The notes beneath the pieces were generated by a model that searched no databases, was not told the origin of the DNA, and saw only the letters and a program-made list of their open reading frames with translations. From Azolla caroliniana (taxonomy: Eukaryota > Polypodiophyta), in contig JBHGNT010000066.1 of NCBI GenBank assembly GCA_043228905.1, forward strand, positions 1 to 64,000: DNA of 64,000 nt. Direction: 5' to 3'. The translations under genes and the position numbers were made by a program. Positions 24,011 to 38,580 of the stretch are shown here, in pieces. The stretch's first letter is position 1. Each line of letters opens with the position of its first letter.

Positions 24011-27000
24011 CAAATCAAGATTTTGAAACTCAGGTCGAGAGAGATGATGAAATTAGCAAACTTGAGGAGTGAGTTGAAAGGAGCCCTTCAGTAAATTAAA
24101 ATGTTCATACATGGCTCGTGTGATATCGGATTTTTGTGTACAAACATGCGAATCGAAGCTAACAACGCTAGCTATGATATGGAATTAAAAAATCAAGATT
24201 TTGAAACTCAGGTCGAGAGACATGAAGAAATTAGCAAACTTGAGGAGTGAGTTTAGAGGAGCCCTTGAGTAAATTAAAATGTTCATACCTGGCGAGTGTG
24301 ATATCGGATTTTTGTGTTCCAACATGCGAATCGAAGCTAACAACGCTAGCTATGATATGGAATTCAAAAATCAAGATTTTGAAACTCAGGTCGAGAGACA
24401 TGACGAAATTACAAAATTTGAGGAGTGAGGTTGGAAGAGCTACTAGGTAAATTAAAATATTCATACCTAGCGAGTGTGATATCGGATTTTTGTGTACAAA
24501 CATGCGAATCGAAGCTAACAACGCTAGCTATGATATAGAATTAAAAAATCAAGATTTTGAAACTCAGGTCGAGAGACATGACGAAATTAGCAAACATGAG
24601 GAGGGAGTTTAGAGGAACCATTGAGTGAATTAAAATGTTCATACCTGGCTCGTGTGATATCGGATTTTTGTGTTCCAACATGCGAATCGAAGCTATCAAC
24701 TCTAGCTATGATATGGAATTAACAAATCAAGATATTGAAACTCAGGTCGAGAGAGATGATGAAACTAGCAAACATGAGGAGGGAGTTTAGAGGAACCATT
24801 GAGTGAATTAAAATGTTCATACCTGGCTCGTGTGATATCGGATTTTTGTGTTCCAACATGCGAATCGAAGCTAACAACGCTAGCTATGATATGGAATTCA
24901 AAAATCAAGATTTTGAAACTCAGGTCGAGAGACATGACGAAATTACCAAATTTGAGGAGTGAGGTTGGAAGAGCTAGTAGGTAAATTAAAATGTTCATAC
25001 CTAGCGAGTGTGATATCGGATTTTTGTGTACAAACATGCGAATCGAAGCTAACAACGCTAGCTATGATATAGAATTAAAAAATCAAGATTTTGAAACTCA
25101 GGTCGAGAGACATGACGAAATTACCAAACATGAGGAGTGAGTTGGAAGAGCTAGTAGGTAAATTAAAATGTTCATACCTGGCGAGTGTGATATCGGATTT
25201 TTGTGTACAAATATGCGAATCGAAGCTAACAACGCTAGCTATGATATGGAATTAAAAAATCAAGATTTTGAAACTCAGGTCGAGAGACATGACGAACTTA
25301 GCAAACATGATGAGTGAGTTGAGAGGAGCCCTTGAGTAAATTAAAATGTTCATACCTAGCGAGTGTGATATCGGCTTTTTGTGTACAAATATGCGAATCG
25401 AAGCTAACAACGCTAGCTATGATATGGAATTCAAAAATCAAGATTTTGAAACTCAAGTCGAGAGACATGACGAAATTACCAAATTTGAGGAGTGAGTTGA
25501 GAGGAGCCCTTGAGTAAATTAAAATGTTCATACCTGGCGAGTGTGATATCGGATTTTTGTGTACAAACATGCGAATCGAAGCTAACAACGCTAGCTATGA
25601 TATGGAATTTAAAAATCAAGATTTTGAAACTCAGGTCGAGAGACATGACGAAATTAGCAAACATGAGGAGGGAGTTCAGAGGAACCATTGAGTAAATTAA
25701 AATGTTCATACCTGGCTCGTGTGATATCGGATTTTTGTGTTCAAACATGCGAATCGAAGCTAACAACGCTAGCTATGATATGGAATTAACAAATCAAGAT
25801 TTTGAATCTCAGGTCGAGAGACATGACAAAATTAGCAAACATGAGGATTCAGTTGAGAGGAGCCCTTGAGTAAATTAAAATGTTCATACCTAGCGAGTGT
25901 GATATCGGATTTCTGTGTTCAAACATGCGAATCGAAGCTAACAACGCTAGCTATGATATGGAATTAACAAATCAAGATATTAAAACTCAGGTCGAGAGAC
26001 ATGACGAACTTAGCAAACATGAGGAGTGAGTTGAGAGGAGCCCTTGAGTAAATTAAAATGTTCATACCTAGCGAGTGTGATATCGGATTTCTGTGTTCAA
26101 ACATGCGAATCGAAGCTAACAACGCTAGCTATGATATGGAATTCAAAAATCAAGATTTTGAAACTCAGGTCGAGAGACATGACGAAATTACCAAATTTCA
26201 GGAGTGAGTTGAGAGGAGCCCTTGAGTAAATTAAAATGTTCATACCTGGCGAGTGTGATATCGGATTTTTGTGTTCAAACATGCGAATCGAAGCTAACAA
26301 CGCTAGCTATGATATGGTATTTAAAAATCAAGATTTTGAAACTCAGGTCGAGAGACATGACGAAATTAGCAAACATGAGGAGGGAGTTCAGAGGAACCAT
26401 TGAGTAAATTAAAATGTTCATACCTGGCTCGTGTGATATCAGATTTTTGTGTTCAAACATGCGAATCGAAGCTAACAACGCTAGCTATGATATGGAATTA
26501 ACAAATCAAAATTTTGAAACTCAGGTCGAGAGACATGACGAAAATACCAAATTTGAGGAGTGAGGTTGGAAGAGCTAGTAGGTAAATTAAAATGTTCATA
26601 CCTGGCGAGTGTGATATCGGATTTTTGTGTTCAAACATGCGAATCGAAGCTAACAACGCTAGCTATGATATGGAATTAAAAAATGAAGATTTTGACACTC
26701 AGGTCGAGAGAGATGATGAAATTAGCAAACATGAGGAGGGAGTTCAGAGGAACCATTGAGTGAATTAAAATGTTCATACCTGGCTCATGTGATATCGGAT
26801 TTTTTTGTTCCAACATGCGAATCGAAGCTAACAATGCTAGCTATGATATGAATTCAAAAATCAAGATTTTGAAACTCAGGTCGAGAGACATGACGAAAAT
26901 ACCAAATTTGAGGAGTGAGTTGAGAGGAGCCCTTGAGTAAATTAAAATGTTCATACCTAGCGAGTGTGATATCGGATTTTTGTGTTCAAACATGCGATTC

Positions 27001-28869
27001 GAAGCTAACAACGCTAGCTATGCTATGGAATTAAAAAATCAAGATTTTGAAACTCAGGTCGAGAGACATGACGAAATTAGCAAACATGAGGAGGGAGTTG
27101 GAAGAGCTAGTAGGTAAATTAAAATGTTCATACCTGGCGAGTGTGATATCGGATTTTTGTGTTCAAACATGCGAATCGAAGCTAACAACGCTAGCTATGC
27201 TATGGAATTAAAAAATCAAGATTTTGAAACTCAGGTCGAGAGACATGACGAAATTACAAAAGTTGAAGAATGAGGTTGGAAGAGCTAGTAGGTAAATTAA
27301 AATGTTCATACCTGGCGAGTGTGATATCGGATTTTTGTGTTCAAACATGCGAATCGAAGCTAACAACGCTAGCTATGCTATGGAATTAAAAAATCAAGAT
27401 TTTGAAACTCAGGTCGAGAGACATGACGAAATTACAAAAGTTGAAGAATGAGGTTGGAAGAGCTAGTAGGTAAATTAAAATGTTCATACCTAGCGAGTGT
27501 GATATCGGATTTTTGTGTACAAACATGCGAATCGAAGCTAACAACGCTAGCTATGATATAGAATTAAAAAATCAAGATTTTGAAACTCAGTTCGAGAGAC
27601 ATGACGAAATTAGTAAACATGAGGGGTGAGTTGGAAGAGCTAGTAGGTAAATTAAAATGTTCATAGCTAGCGAGTGTGATATCGGATTTTTGTGTTCAAA
27701 CATGCGAATCGAAGCTAACAACGCTAGCTATGATATGGAATTAAAAAATCAAGATTTTGAAACTCAGGTCGAGAGACATGACGAAATTAGCAAACATGAG
27801 GAGGGAGTTGGAAGAGCTAGGAGGTAAATTAAAATGTTCATACCTGGCGAGTGTGATATCGGATTTTTGTGTACAAATATGCGAATCGAAGCTAACAACG
27901 CTAGCTATGATATGGAATTAACAAATCAAGATTTTGACACTCAGGTCGAGAGAGATGATGAAATTAGCAAACATGAGGAGGGAGTTCAGAGGAACCATTG
28001 AGTGAATTAAAATGTTCATACCTGGCTCATGTGATATCGGATTTTTGTGTTCCAACATGCGAATCGAAGCTAACAACGCTAGCTATGATATGGAATTCAA
28101 AAATCAAGATTTTGAAACTCAGGTCGAGAGACATGACGAAAATACCAAATTTGAGGAGTGAGTTGAGAGGAGCCCTTGAGTAAATTAAAATGTTCATACC
28201 TAGCGAGTGTGATATCGGATTTTTGTGTTCAAACATGCGATTCGAAGCTAACAACGCTAGCTATGATATGGAATTTAAAAATCAAGATTTTGAAACTCAG
28301 GTCGAGAGACATGACGAAATTACAAAATTTGAGGAATGAGGTTGGAAGAGCTAGTAGGTAAATTAAAATGTTCATACCTAGCGAGTGTGATATCGGATTT
28401 TTGTGTACAAACATGCGAATCGAAGCTAACAACGCTAGCTATGATATAGAATTAAAAAATCAAGATTTTGAAACTCAGGTCGAGAGACATGACGAAATTA
28501 GCAAACATGAGGAGTGAGTTGGAAGAGCTAGTAGGTAAATTAAAATGTTCATACCTGGCGAGTGTGATATCGGATTTTTGTGTTCAAACATGCGAATCGA
28601 AGCTAACAACGCTAGCTATGATATGGAATATGGAATTAAAAAATCAAAATTTTGAAACTCAGGTCGAGAGACATGACGAAATTAGCAAACATGAGGAGTG
28701 AGTTGGAAGAGCTAGTAGGTAAATTAAAATGTTCATACCTGGCGAGTGTGATATCGGATTTTTGTGTTCAAACATGCGAATCGAAGCTAACAACGCTAGC
28801 TATGCTATGGAATTAAAAAATCAAGATTTTGAAACTCAGGTCGAGAGACATGACGAAATTAGCAAACAT
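23887..28869. repeat. ~28-monomer segmental duplication (4,983 bp), copy 1
   Basis: Markers at 24,231, 24,765, 25,298, 25,476, 26,044 and 26,222 recur exactly 4,983 bp later. Shared private variants include aaaatattcatac near 24,456, gctatcaactctagc near 24,694, tcaagtcgag near 25,455, ccaaatttcagg near 26,192, tatggtattt near 26,315 and the one-base deletion gatatgaattc near 26,848. This copy also holds two adjacent monomers with acaaaagttgaagaatgagg (about 27,123-27,476) that copy 2 lacks, and a 7-bp insertion at 28,621. Confidence 0.9.
28621..28640. repeat. 7-bp internal duplication within a monomer
   Basis: tatggaatatggaatt replaces tatggaatt, a 7-bp duplication of atggaat. The same insertion is at about 39,109, 40,359 and 41,966, always in a class C monomer, but is missing from the corresponding monomer near 33,246. 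It accounts for the extra length of the 1,250-bp unit. Confidence 0.88.
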
Positions 28870-31800
28870 GAGGAGGGAGTTGGAAGAGCTAGTAGGTAAA
28901 TTAAAATGTTCATACCTGGCGAGTGTGATATCGGATTTTTGTGTACAAATATGCGAATCGAAGCTAACAACGCTAGCTATGATATGGAATTAACAAATCA
29001 AGATTTTGAAACTCAGGTCGAGAGAGATGATGAAATTAGCAAACTTGAGGAGTGAGTTGAAAGGAGCCCTTCAGTAAATTAAAATGTTCATACATGGCTC
29101 GTGTGATATCGGATTTTTGTGTACAAACATGCGAATCGAAGCTAACAACGCTAGCTATGATATGGAATTAAAAAATCAAGATTTTGAAACTCAGGTCGAG
29201 AGACATGAAGAAATTAGCAAACTTGAGGAGTGAGTTTAGAGGAGCCCTTGAGTAAATTAAAATGTTCATACCTGGCGAGTGTGATATCGGATTTTTGTGT
29301 TCCAACATGCGAATCGAAGCTAACAACGCTAGCTATGATATGGAATTCAAAAATCAAGATTTTGAAACTCAGGTCGAGAGACATGACGAAATTACAAAAT
29401 TTGAGGAGTGAGGTTGGAAGAGCTACTAGGTAAATTAAAATATTCATACCTAGCGAGTGTGATATCGGATTTTTGTGTACAAACATGCGAATCGAAGCTA
29501 ACAACGCTAGCTATGATATAGAATTAAAAAATCAAGATTTTGAAACTCAGGTCGAGAGACATGACGAAATTAGCAAACATGAGGAGGGAGTTTAGAGGAA
29601 CCATTGAGTGAATTAAAATGTTCATACCTGGCTCGTGTGATATCGGATTTTTGTGTTCCAACATGCGAATCGAAGCTATCAACTCTAGCTATGATATGGA
29701 ATTAACAAATCAAGATATTGAAACTCAGGTCGAGAGAGATGATGAAATTAGCAAACATGAGGAGGGAGTTTAGAGGAACCATTGAGTGAATTAAAATGTT
29801 CATACCTGGCTCGTGTGATATCGGATTTTTGTGTTCCAACATGCGAATCGAAGCTAACAACGCTAGCTATGATATGGAATTCAAAAATCAAGATTTTGAA
29901 ACTCAGGTCGAGAGACATGACGAAATTACCAAATTTGAGGAGTGAGGTTGGAAGAGCTAGTAGGTAAATTAAAATGTTCATACCTAGCGAGTGTGATATC
30001 GGATTTTTGTGTACAAACATGCGAATCGAAGCTAACAACGCTAGCTATGATATAGAATTAAAAAATCAAGATTTTGAAACTCAGGTCGAGAGACATGACG
30101 AAATTACCAAACATGAGGAGTGAGTTGGAAGAGCTAGTAGGTAAATTAAAATGTTCATACCTGGCGAGTGTGATATCGGATTTTTGTGTACAAATATGCG
30201 AATCGAAGCTAACAACGCTAGCTATGATATGGAATTAAAAAATCAAGATTTTGAAACTCAGGTCGAGAGACATGACGAACTTAGCAAACATGATGAGTGA
30301 GTTGAGAGGAGCCCTTGAGTAAATTAAAATGTTCATACCTAGCGAGTGTGATATCGGCTTTTTGTGTACAAATATGCGAATCGAAGCTAACAACGCTAGC
30401 TATGATATGGAATTCAAAAATCAAGATTTTGAAACTCAAGTCGAGAGACATGACGAAATTACCAAATTTGAGGAGTGAGTTGAGAGGAGCCCTTGAGTAA
30501 ATTAAAATGTTCATACCTGGCGAGTGTGATATCGGATTTTTGTGTACAAACATGCGAATCGAAGCTAACAACGCTAGCTATGATATGGAATTTAAAAATC
30601 AAGATTTTGAAACTCAGGTCGAGAGACATGACGAAATTAGCAAACATGAGGAGGGAGTTCAGAGGAACCATTGAGTAAATTAAAATGTTCATACCTGGCT
30701 CGTGTGATATCGGATTTTTGTGTTCAAACATGCGAATCGAAGCTAACAACGCTAGCTATGATATGGAATTAACAAATCAAGATTTTGAATCTCAGGTCGA
30801 GAGACATGACAAAATTAGCAAACATGAGGATTCAGTTGAGAGGAGCCCTTGAGTAAATTAAAATGTTCATACCTAGCGAGTGTGATATCGGATTTCTGTG
30901 TTCAAACATGCGAATCGAAGCTAACAACGCTAGCTATGATATGGAATTAACAAATCAAGATATTAAAACTCAGGTCGAGAGACATGACGAACTTAGCAAA
31001 CATGAGGAGTGAGTTGAGAGGAGCCCTTGAGTAAATTAAAATGTTCATACCTAGCGAGTGTGATATCGGATTTCTGTGTTCAAACATGCGAATCGAAGCT
31101 AACAACGCTAGCTATGATATGGAATTCAAAAATCAAGATTTTGAAACTCAGGTCGAGAGACATGACGAAATTACCAAATTTCAGGAGTGAGTTGAGAGGA
31201 GCCCTTGAGTAAATTAAAATGTTCATACCTGGCGAGTGTGATATCGGATTTTTGTGTTCAAACATGCGAATCGAAGCTAACAACGCTAGCTATGATATGG
31301 TATTTAAAAATCAAGATTTTGAAACTCAGGTCGAGAGACATGACGAAATTAGCAAACATGAGGAGGGAGTTCAGAGGAACCATTGAGTAAATTAAAATGT
31401 TCATACCTGGCTCGTGTGATATCAGATTTTTGTGTTCAAACATGCGAATCGAAGCTAACAACGCTAGCTATGATATGGAATTAACAAATCAAAATTTTGA
31501 AACTCAGGTCGAGAGACATGACGAAAATACCAAATTTGAGGAGTGAGGTTGGAAGAGCTAGTAGGTAAATTAAAATGTTCATACCTGGCGAGTGTGATAT
31601 CGGATTTTTGTGTTCAAACATGCGAATCGAAGCTAACAACGCTAGCTATGATATGGAATTAAAAAATGAAGATTTTGACACTCAGGTCGAGAGAGATGAT
31701 GAAATTAGCAAACATGAGGAGGGAGTTCAGAGGAACCATTGAGTGAATTAAAATGTTCATACCTGGCTCATGTGATATCGGATTTTTTTGTTCCAACATG

Positions 31801-33612
31801 CGAATCGAAGCTAACAATGCTAGCTATGATATGAATTCAAAAATCAAGATTTTGAAACTCAGGTCGAGAGACATGACGAAAATACCAAATTTGAGGAGTG
31901 AGTTGAGAGGAGCCCTTGAGTAAATTAAAATGTTCATACCTAGCGAGTGTGATATCGGATTTTTGTGTTCAAACATGCGATTCGAAGCTAACAACGCTAG
32001 CTATGCTATGGAATTAAAAAATCAAGATTTTGAAACTCAGGTCGAGAGACATGACGAAATTAGCAAACATGAGGAGGGAGTTGGAAGAGCTAGTAGGTAA
32101 ATTAAAATGTTCATACCTGGCGAGTGTGATATCGGATTTTTGTGTTCAAACATGCGAATCGAAGCTAACAACGCTAGCTATGATATAGAATTAAAAAATC
32201 AAGATTTTGAAACTCAGTTCGAGAGACATGACGAAATTAGTAAACATGAGGGGTGAGTTGGAAGAGCTAGTAGGTAAATTAAAATGTTCATAGCTAGCGA
32301 GTGTGATATCGGATTTTTGTGTTCAAACATGCGAATCGAAGCTAACAACGCTAGCTATGATATGGAATTAAAAAATCAAGATTTTGAAACTCAGGTCGAG
32401 AGACATGACGAAATTAGCAAACATGAGGAGGGAGTTGGAAGAGCTAGGAGGTAAATTAAAATGTTCATACCTGGCGAGTGTGATATCGGATTTTTGTGTA
32501 CAAATATGCGAATCGAAGCTAACAACGCTAGCTATGATATGGAATTAACAAATCAAGATTTTGACACTCAGGTCGAGAGAGATGATGAAATTAGCAAACA
32601 TGAGGAGGGAGTTCAGAGGAACCATTGAGTGAATTAAAATGTTCATACCTGGCTCATGTGATATCGGATTTTTGTGTTCCAACATGCGAATCGAAGCTAA
32701 CAACGCTAGCTATGATATGGAATTCAAAAATCAAGATTTTGAAACTCAGGTCGAGAGACATGACGAAAATACCAAATTTGAGGAGTGAGTTGAGAGGAGC
32801 CCTTGAGTAAATTAAAATGTTCATACCTAGCGAGTGTGATATCGGATTTTTGTGTTCAAACATGCGATTCGAAGCTAACAACGCTAGCTATGATATGGAA
32901 TTTAAAAATCAAGATTTTGAAACTCAGGTCGAGAGACATGACGAAATTACAAAATTTGAGGAATGAGGTTGGAAGAGCTAGTAGGTAAATTAAAATGTTC
33001 ATACCTAGCGAGTGTGATATCGGATTTTTGTGTACAAACATGCGAATCGAAGCTAACAACGCTAGCTATGATATAGAATTAAAAAATCAAGATTTTGAAA
33101 CTCAGGTCGAGAGACATGACGAAATTAGCAAACATGAGGAGTGAGTTGGAAGAGCTAGTAGGTAAATTAAAATGTTCATACCTGGCGAGTGTGATATCGG
33201 ATTTTTGTGTTCAAACATGCGAATCGAAGCTAACAACGCTAGCTATGATATGGAATTAAAAAATCAAAATTTTGAAACTCAGGTCGAGAGACATGACGAA
33301 ATTAGCAAACATGAGGAGTGAGTTGGAAGAGCTAGTAGGTAAATTAAAATGTTCATACCTGGCGAGTGTGATATCGGATTTTTGTGTTCAAACATGCGAA
33401 TCGAAGCTAACAACGCTAGCTATGCTATGGAATTAAAAAATCAAGATTTTGAAACTCAGGTCGAGAGACATGACGAAATTAGCAAACATGAGGAGGGAGT
33501 TGGAAGAGCTAGTAGGTAAATTAAAATGTTCATACCTGGCGAGTGTGATATCGGATTTTTGTGTACAAATATGCGAATCGAAGCTAACAACGCTAGCTAT
33601 GATATGGAATTA
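28870..33612. repeat. ~28-monomer segmental duplication, copy 2 (two monomers deleted)
   Basis: Matches copy 1 at +4,983 bp until about 32,130, then at +4,627 bp (markers 27,998 to 32,625 and 28,176 to 32,803). The change of 356 bp is exactly two monomers. It then matches at +4,620 bp after 33,253, because the 7-bp insertion is absent. One visible substitution is gatgaaattagc near 29,744 against gatgaaactagc near 24,761. The match ends near 33,612, where aattaaaaaatc replaces aattaacaaatc. Confidence 0.88.
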
Positions 33613-36600
33613 AAAAATCAAGATTTTGAAACTCCGGTCGAGAGACATGACGAAATTAGCAAACATGAGGAGTGAGTTGGAAGAGCTAGTAGGTAAATTA
33701 AAATGTTCATACCTGGCGAGTGTGATATCGGATTTTTGTGTTCAAACATGCGAATCGAAGCTAACAACGCTAGCTATGATATGGAATTAAAAAATCAAGA
33801 TTTTGAAACTCAGGTCGAGAGACATGACGAAATTAGCAAACATGAGGAGGGAGTTGGAAGAGCTAGGAGGTAAATTAAAATGTTCATACCTGGCGAGTGT
33901 GATATCGGATTTTTGTGTACAAATATGCGAATCGAAGCTAACAACGCTAGCTATGATATGGAATTAACAAATCAAGATTTTGACACTCAGGTCGAGAGAG
34001 ATGATGAAATTAGCAAACATGAGGAGGGAGTTCAGAGGAACCATTGAGTGAATTAAAATGTTCATACCTGGCTCATGTGATATCGGATTTTTGTGTTCCA
34101 ACATGCGAATCGAAGCTAACAACGCTAGCTATGATATGGAATTCAAAAATCAAGATTTTGAAACTCAGGTCGAGAGACATGACGAAAATACCAAATTTGA
34201 GGAGTGAGTTGAGAGGAGCCCTTGAGTAAATTAAAATGTTCATACCTAGCGAGTGTGATATCGGATTTTTGTGTTCAAACATGCGATTCGAAGCTAACAA
34301 CGCTAGCTATGATATGGAATTCAAAAATCAAGATTTTGAAACTCAGGTCGAGAGACATGACGAAATTACAAAATTTGAGGAATGAGGTTGGAAGAGCTAG
34401 TAGGTAAATTAAAATGTTCATACCTAGCGAGTGTGATATCGGATTTTTGTGTACAAACATGCGAATCGAAGCTAACAACGCTAGCTATGATATAGAATTA
34501 AAAAATCAAGATTTTGAAACTCAGGTCGAGAGACATGACGAAATTAGCAAACATGAGCAGTGAGTTGGAAGAGCTAGTAGGTAAATTAAAATGTTCATAC
34601 CTGGCGAGTGTGATATCGGATTTTTGTGTTCAAACATGCGAATCGAAGCTAACAACGCTAGCTATAATATGGAATTAAAAAATCAAAATTTTGAAACTCA
34701 GGTCGAGAGACATGACGAAATTAGCAAACATGAGGAGTGAGTTGGAAGAGCTAGTAGGTAAATTAAAATGTTCATACCTGGCGAGTGTGATATCGGATTT
34801 TTGTGTTCAAACATGCGAATCGAAGCTAACAACGCTAGCTATGCTATGGAATTAAAAAATCCAGATTTTGAAACTCAGGTCGAGAGACATGACGAAATTA
34901 GCAAACATGAGGAGGGAGTTGGAAGAGCTAGTAGGTAAATTAAAATGTTCATACCTGGCGAGTGTGATATCGGATTTTTGTGTACAAATATGCGAATCGA
35001 AGCTAACAACGCTAGCTATGATATGGAATTAACAAATCAAGATTTTGAAACTCAGGTCGAGAGAGATGATGAAATTAGCAAACTTGAGGAGTGAGTTGAG
35101 AGGAGCCCTTCAGTAAATTAAAATGTTCATACATGGCTCGTGTGATATCGGATTTTTGTGTACAAACATGCGAATCGAAGCTAACAACGCTAGCTATGAT
35201 ATGGAATTAAAAAATCAAGATTTTGAAACTCAGGTCGAGAGACCTGAAGAAATTAGCAAACTTGAGGAGTGAGTTTAGAGGAGCCCTTGAGTAAATTAAA
35301 ATGTTCATACCTGGCGAGTGTTATATCGGATTTTTTTGTACAAACATGCGAATCGAAGCTAACAACGCTAGCTATGATATGGAATTAAAAAATCAAGATT
35401 ATGAAACTCAGGTCGAGACACATGAAGAAATTAGCAAACATGAGGAGTGAGTTGAGACGAGCCCTTGAGTAAATTAAAATGTTCATACCTAGCGATTGTG
35501 ATATCGGATTTTTTTGTACAAACATGCGAATCGAAGCTAACAACGCTAGCTATGATATGGAATTAACAAATCAAGATTTTGAAACTCAGGTCGAGAGACA
35601 TGACGAAATTAGCAAACATGAGGATTCAGTTGAGAGGAGCCCTTGACTAAATTAAAATGTTCATACCTAGCGAGTGTGATATCGGATTTTTGTGTACAAA
35701 CATGCGATTCGAAGCTAGCAACGCTAGCTATGATATGGAATTAAAAAATCAAGATTTTGAAACTCAGGTCGAGAGACATCACGAAATTACCAAATTTGAG
35801 GATTGAGTTGAGAGGAGCCCTTGAGTAAATTAAAATGTTCATACCTGGCTCGTGTGATATCAGATTTTTGTGTTCAAACATGCGAATCGAAGCTAACACA
35901 ACTAGCTATGATATGGAATTAACAAATCAAAATTTTGAAACTCAGGTCGAGAGACATGACGAAATTACCAAATTTGAGGAGTGAGGTTGGAAGAGCTAGT
36001 AGGTAAATTAAAATGTTCATACCTGGCGAGTGTGATATCGGATTTTTGTGTTCAAACATGCGAATCGAAGCTAACAACGCTAGCTATGATATGGAATTAA
36101 AAAATCAAGATTTTGACACTCAGGTCGAGAGAGATGATGAAATTAGCAAACATGAGGAGGGTGTTCAGAGGAACCATTGAGTGAATTAAAATGTTCATAC
36201 CTGGCTCATGTGATATCGGATTTTTGTGTTCCAACATGCGAATCGAAGCTAACAACACTAGCTATGATATGGAATTCAAAAATCAAGATTTTGAAACTCA
36301 GGTCGAGAGACATGACGAAAATACCAAATTTGAGGAGTGAGTTGAGAGGAGCCCTTGAGTAAATTAAAATGTTCATACCTAGCGAGTGTGATATCGGATT
36401 TTTGTGTTCAAACATGCGATTCGAAGCTAACAACGCTAGCTATGATATGGAATTCAAAAATCAAGATTTTGAAACTCAGGTCGAGAGACATGACGAAATT
36501 ACAAAATTTGAGGAATGAGGTTGGAAGAGCTAGTAGGTAAATTAAAATGTTCATACCTAGCGAGTGTGATATCGGATTTTTGTGTACAAACATGCGATTC

Positions 36601-38570
36601 GAAGCTAACAACGCTAGCTATGATATGGAATTCAAAAATCAAGATTTTGAAACTCAGGTCGAGAGACATGACGAAATTACAAAATTTGAGGAATGAGGTT
36701 GGAAGAGCTAGTAGGTAAATTAAAATGTTCATACCTAGCGAGTGTGATATCGGATTTTTGTGTACAAACATGCGAATCGAAGCTAACAACGCTAGCTATG
36801 ATATAGAATTAAAAAATCAAGATTTTGAAACTCAGGTCGAGAGACATGACGAAATTAGCAAACATGAGGAGTGAGTTGGAAGAGCTAGTAGGTAAATTAA
36901 AATGTTCATACCTGGCGAGTGTGATATCGGATTTTTGTGTTCAAACATGCGAATCGAAGCTAACAACGCTAGCTATGATATGGAATTAAAAAATCAAGAT
37001 TTTGAAACTCAGGTCGAGAGACATGACGAAATTAGCAAACATGAGGAGGGAGTTGGAAGAGCTAGGAGGTAAATTAAAATGTTCATACCTGGCGAGTGTG
37101 ATATCGGATTTTTCTGTACAAATATGCGAATCGAAGCTAACAACGCTAGCTATGATATGGAATTAACAAATCAAGATTTTGACACTCAGGTCGAGAGAGA
37201 TGATGAAATTAGCAAACATGAGGAGGGAGTTCAGAGGAACCATTGAGTGAATTAAAATGTTCATACCTGGCTCATGTGATATCGGATTTTTGTGTTCCAA
37301 CATGCGAATCGAAGCTAACAACGCTAGCTATGATATGGAATTCAAAAATCAAGATTTTGAAACTCAGGTCGAGAGACATGACGAAAATACCAAATTTGAG
37401 GAGTGAGTTGAGAGGAGCCCTTGAGTAAATTAAAATGTTCATACCTGGCTCATGTGATATCGGATTTTTGTGTTCCAACATGCGAATCGAAGCTAACAAC
37501 GCTAGCTATGATATGGAATTCAAAAATCAAGATTTTGAAACTCAGGTCGAGAGACATGACGAAAATACCAAATTTGAGGAGTGAGTTGAGAGGAGCCCTT
37601 GAGTAAATTAAAATGTTCATACCTAGCGAGTGTGATATCGGATTTTTGTGTTCAAACATGCGATTCGAAGCTAACAACGCTAGCTATGATATGGAATTCA
37701 AAAATCAAGATTTTGAAACTCAGGTCGAGAGACATGACGAAATTACAAAATTTGAGGAATGAGGTTGGAAGAGCTAGTAGGTAAATTAAAATGTTTATAC
37801 CTAGCGAGTGTGATATCGGATTTTTGTGTACAAACATGCGAATCGAAGCTAACAACGCTAGCTATGATATAGAATTAAAAAATCAAGATTTTGAAACTCA
37901 GGTCGAGAGACATGACGAAATTAGCAAACATGAGGAGTGAGTTGGAAGAGCTAGTAGGTAAATTAAAATGTTCATACCTGGCGAGTGTGATATCGGATTT
38001 TTGTGTTCAAACATGCGAATCGAAGCTAACAACGCTAGCTATGATATGGAATTAAAAAATCAAAATTTTGAAAAAATGGGTCGAGGGACATGACGAAATT
38101 AGCAAACATGAGGAGTGAGTTGGAAGAGCTAGTAGGTAAATTAAAATGTTCATACCTGGCGAGTGTGATATCGGATTTTTGTGTTCAAACATGCGAATCG
38201 AAGCTAACAACGCTAGCTATGCTATGGAATTAAAAAATCAAGATTTTGAAACTCAGGTCGAGAGACATGACGAAATTAGCAAACATGAGGAGGGAGTTGG
38301 AAGAGCTAGTAGGTAAATTAAAATGTTCATACCTGGCGAGTGTGATATCGGATTTTTGTGTACAAATATGCGAATCGAAGCTAACAACGCTAGCTATGAT
38401 ATGGAATTAACAAATCAAGATTTTGACACTCAGGTCGAGAGAGATGATGAAATTAGCAAACATGAGGAGGGAGTTCAGAGGAACCATTGAGTGAATTAAA
38501 ATGTTCATACCTGGCTCATGTGATATCGGATTTTTGTGTTCCAACATGCGAATCGAAGCTAACAACGCTA
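33613..38570. repeat. Mixed region built from reused modules of the 27-34 kb domain
   Basis: A module running from gagctaggaggtaaatt through ttgagtgaatt, ggctcatgtg, gtgttccaac, gcgattcgaag and gaggaatgagg recurs: 32,441, 33,860 (+1,419 bp) and about 37,060. The 34,044 and 36,177 markers are 2,133 bp apart. Single monomers are duplicated in place at 36,355/36,533 and 37,243/37,421. The T7 monomer occurs at 35,414. No regular higher-order period holds across the whole stretch. Confidence 0.75.
38065..38090. other. Local cluster of mutations within one monomer
   Basis: The normally constant gaaactcaggtcgagagac reads gaaaaaatgggtcgagggac here, with one base of extra length. Several adjacent changes in a segment that is otherwise almost invariant across the window suggest a single complex mutation or a sequencing/assembly error. 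The neighbouring monomers are normal. Confidence 0.7.
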
Positions 38571-38580
38571 GCTATGATAT

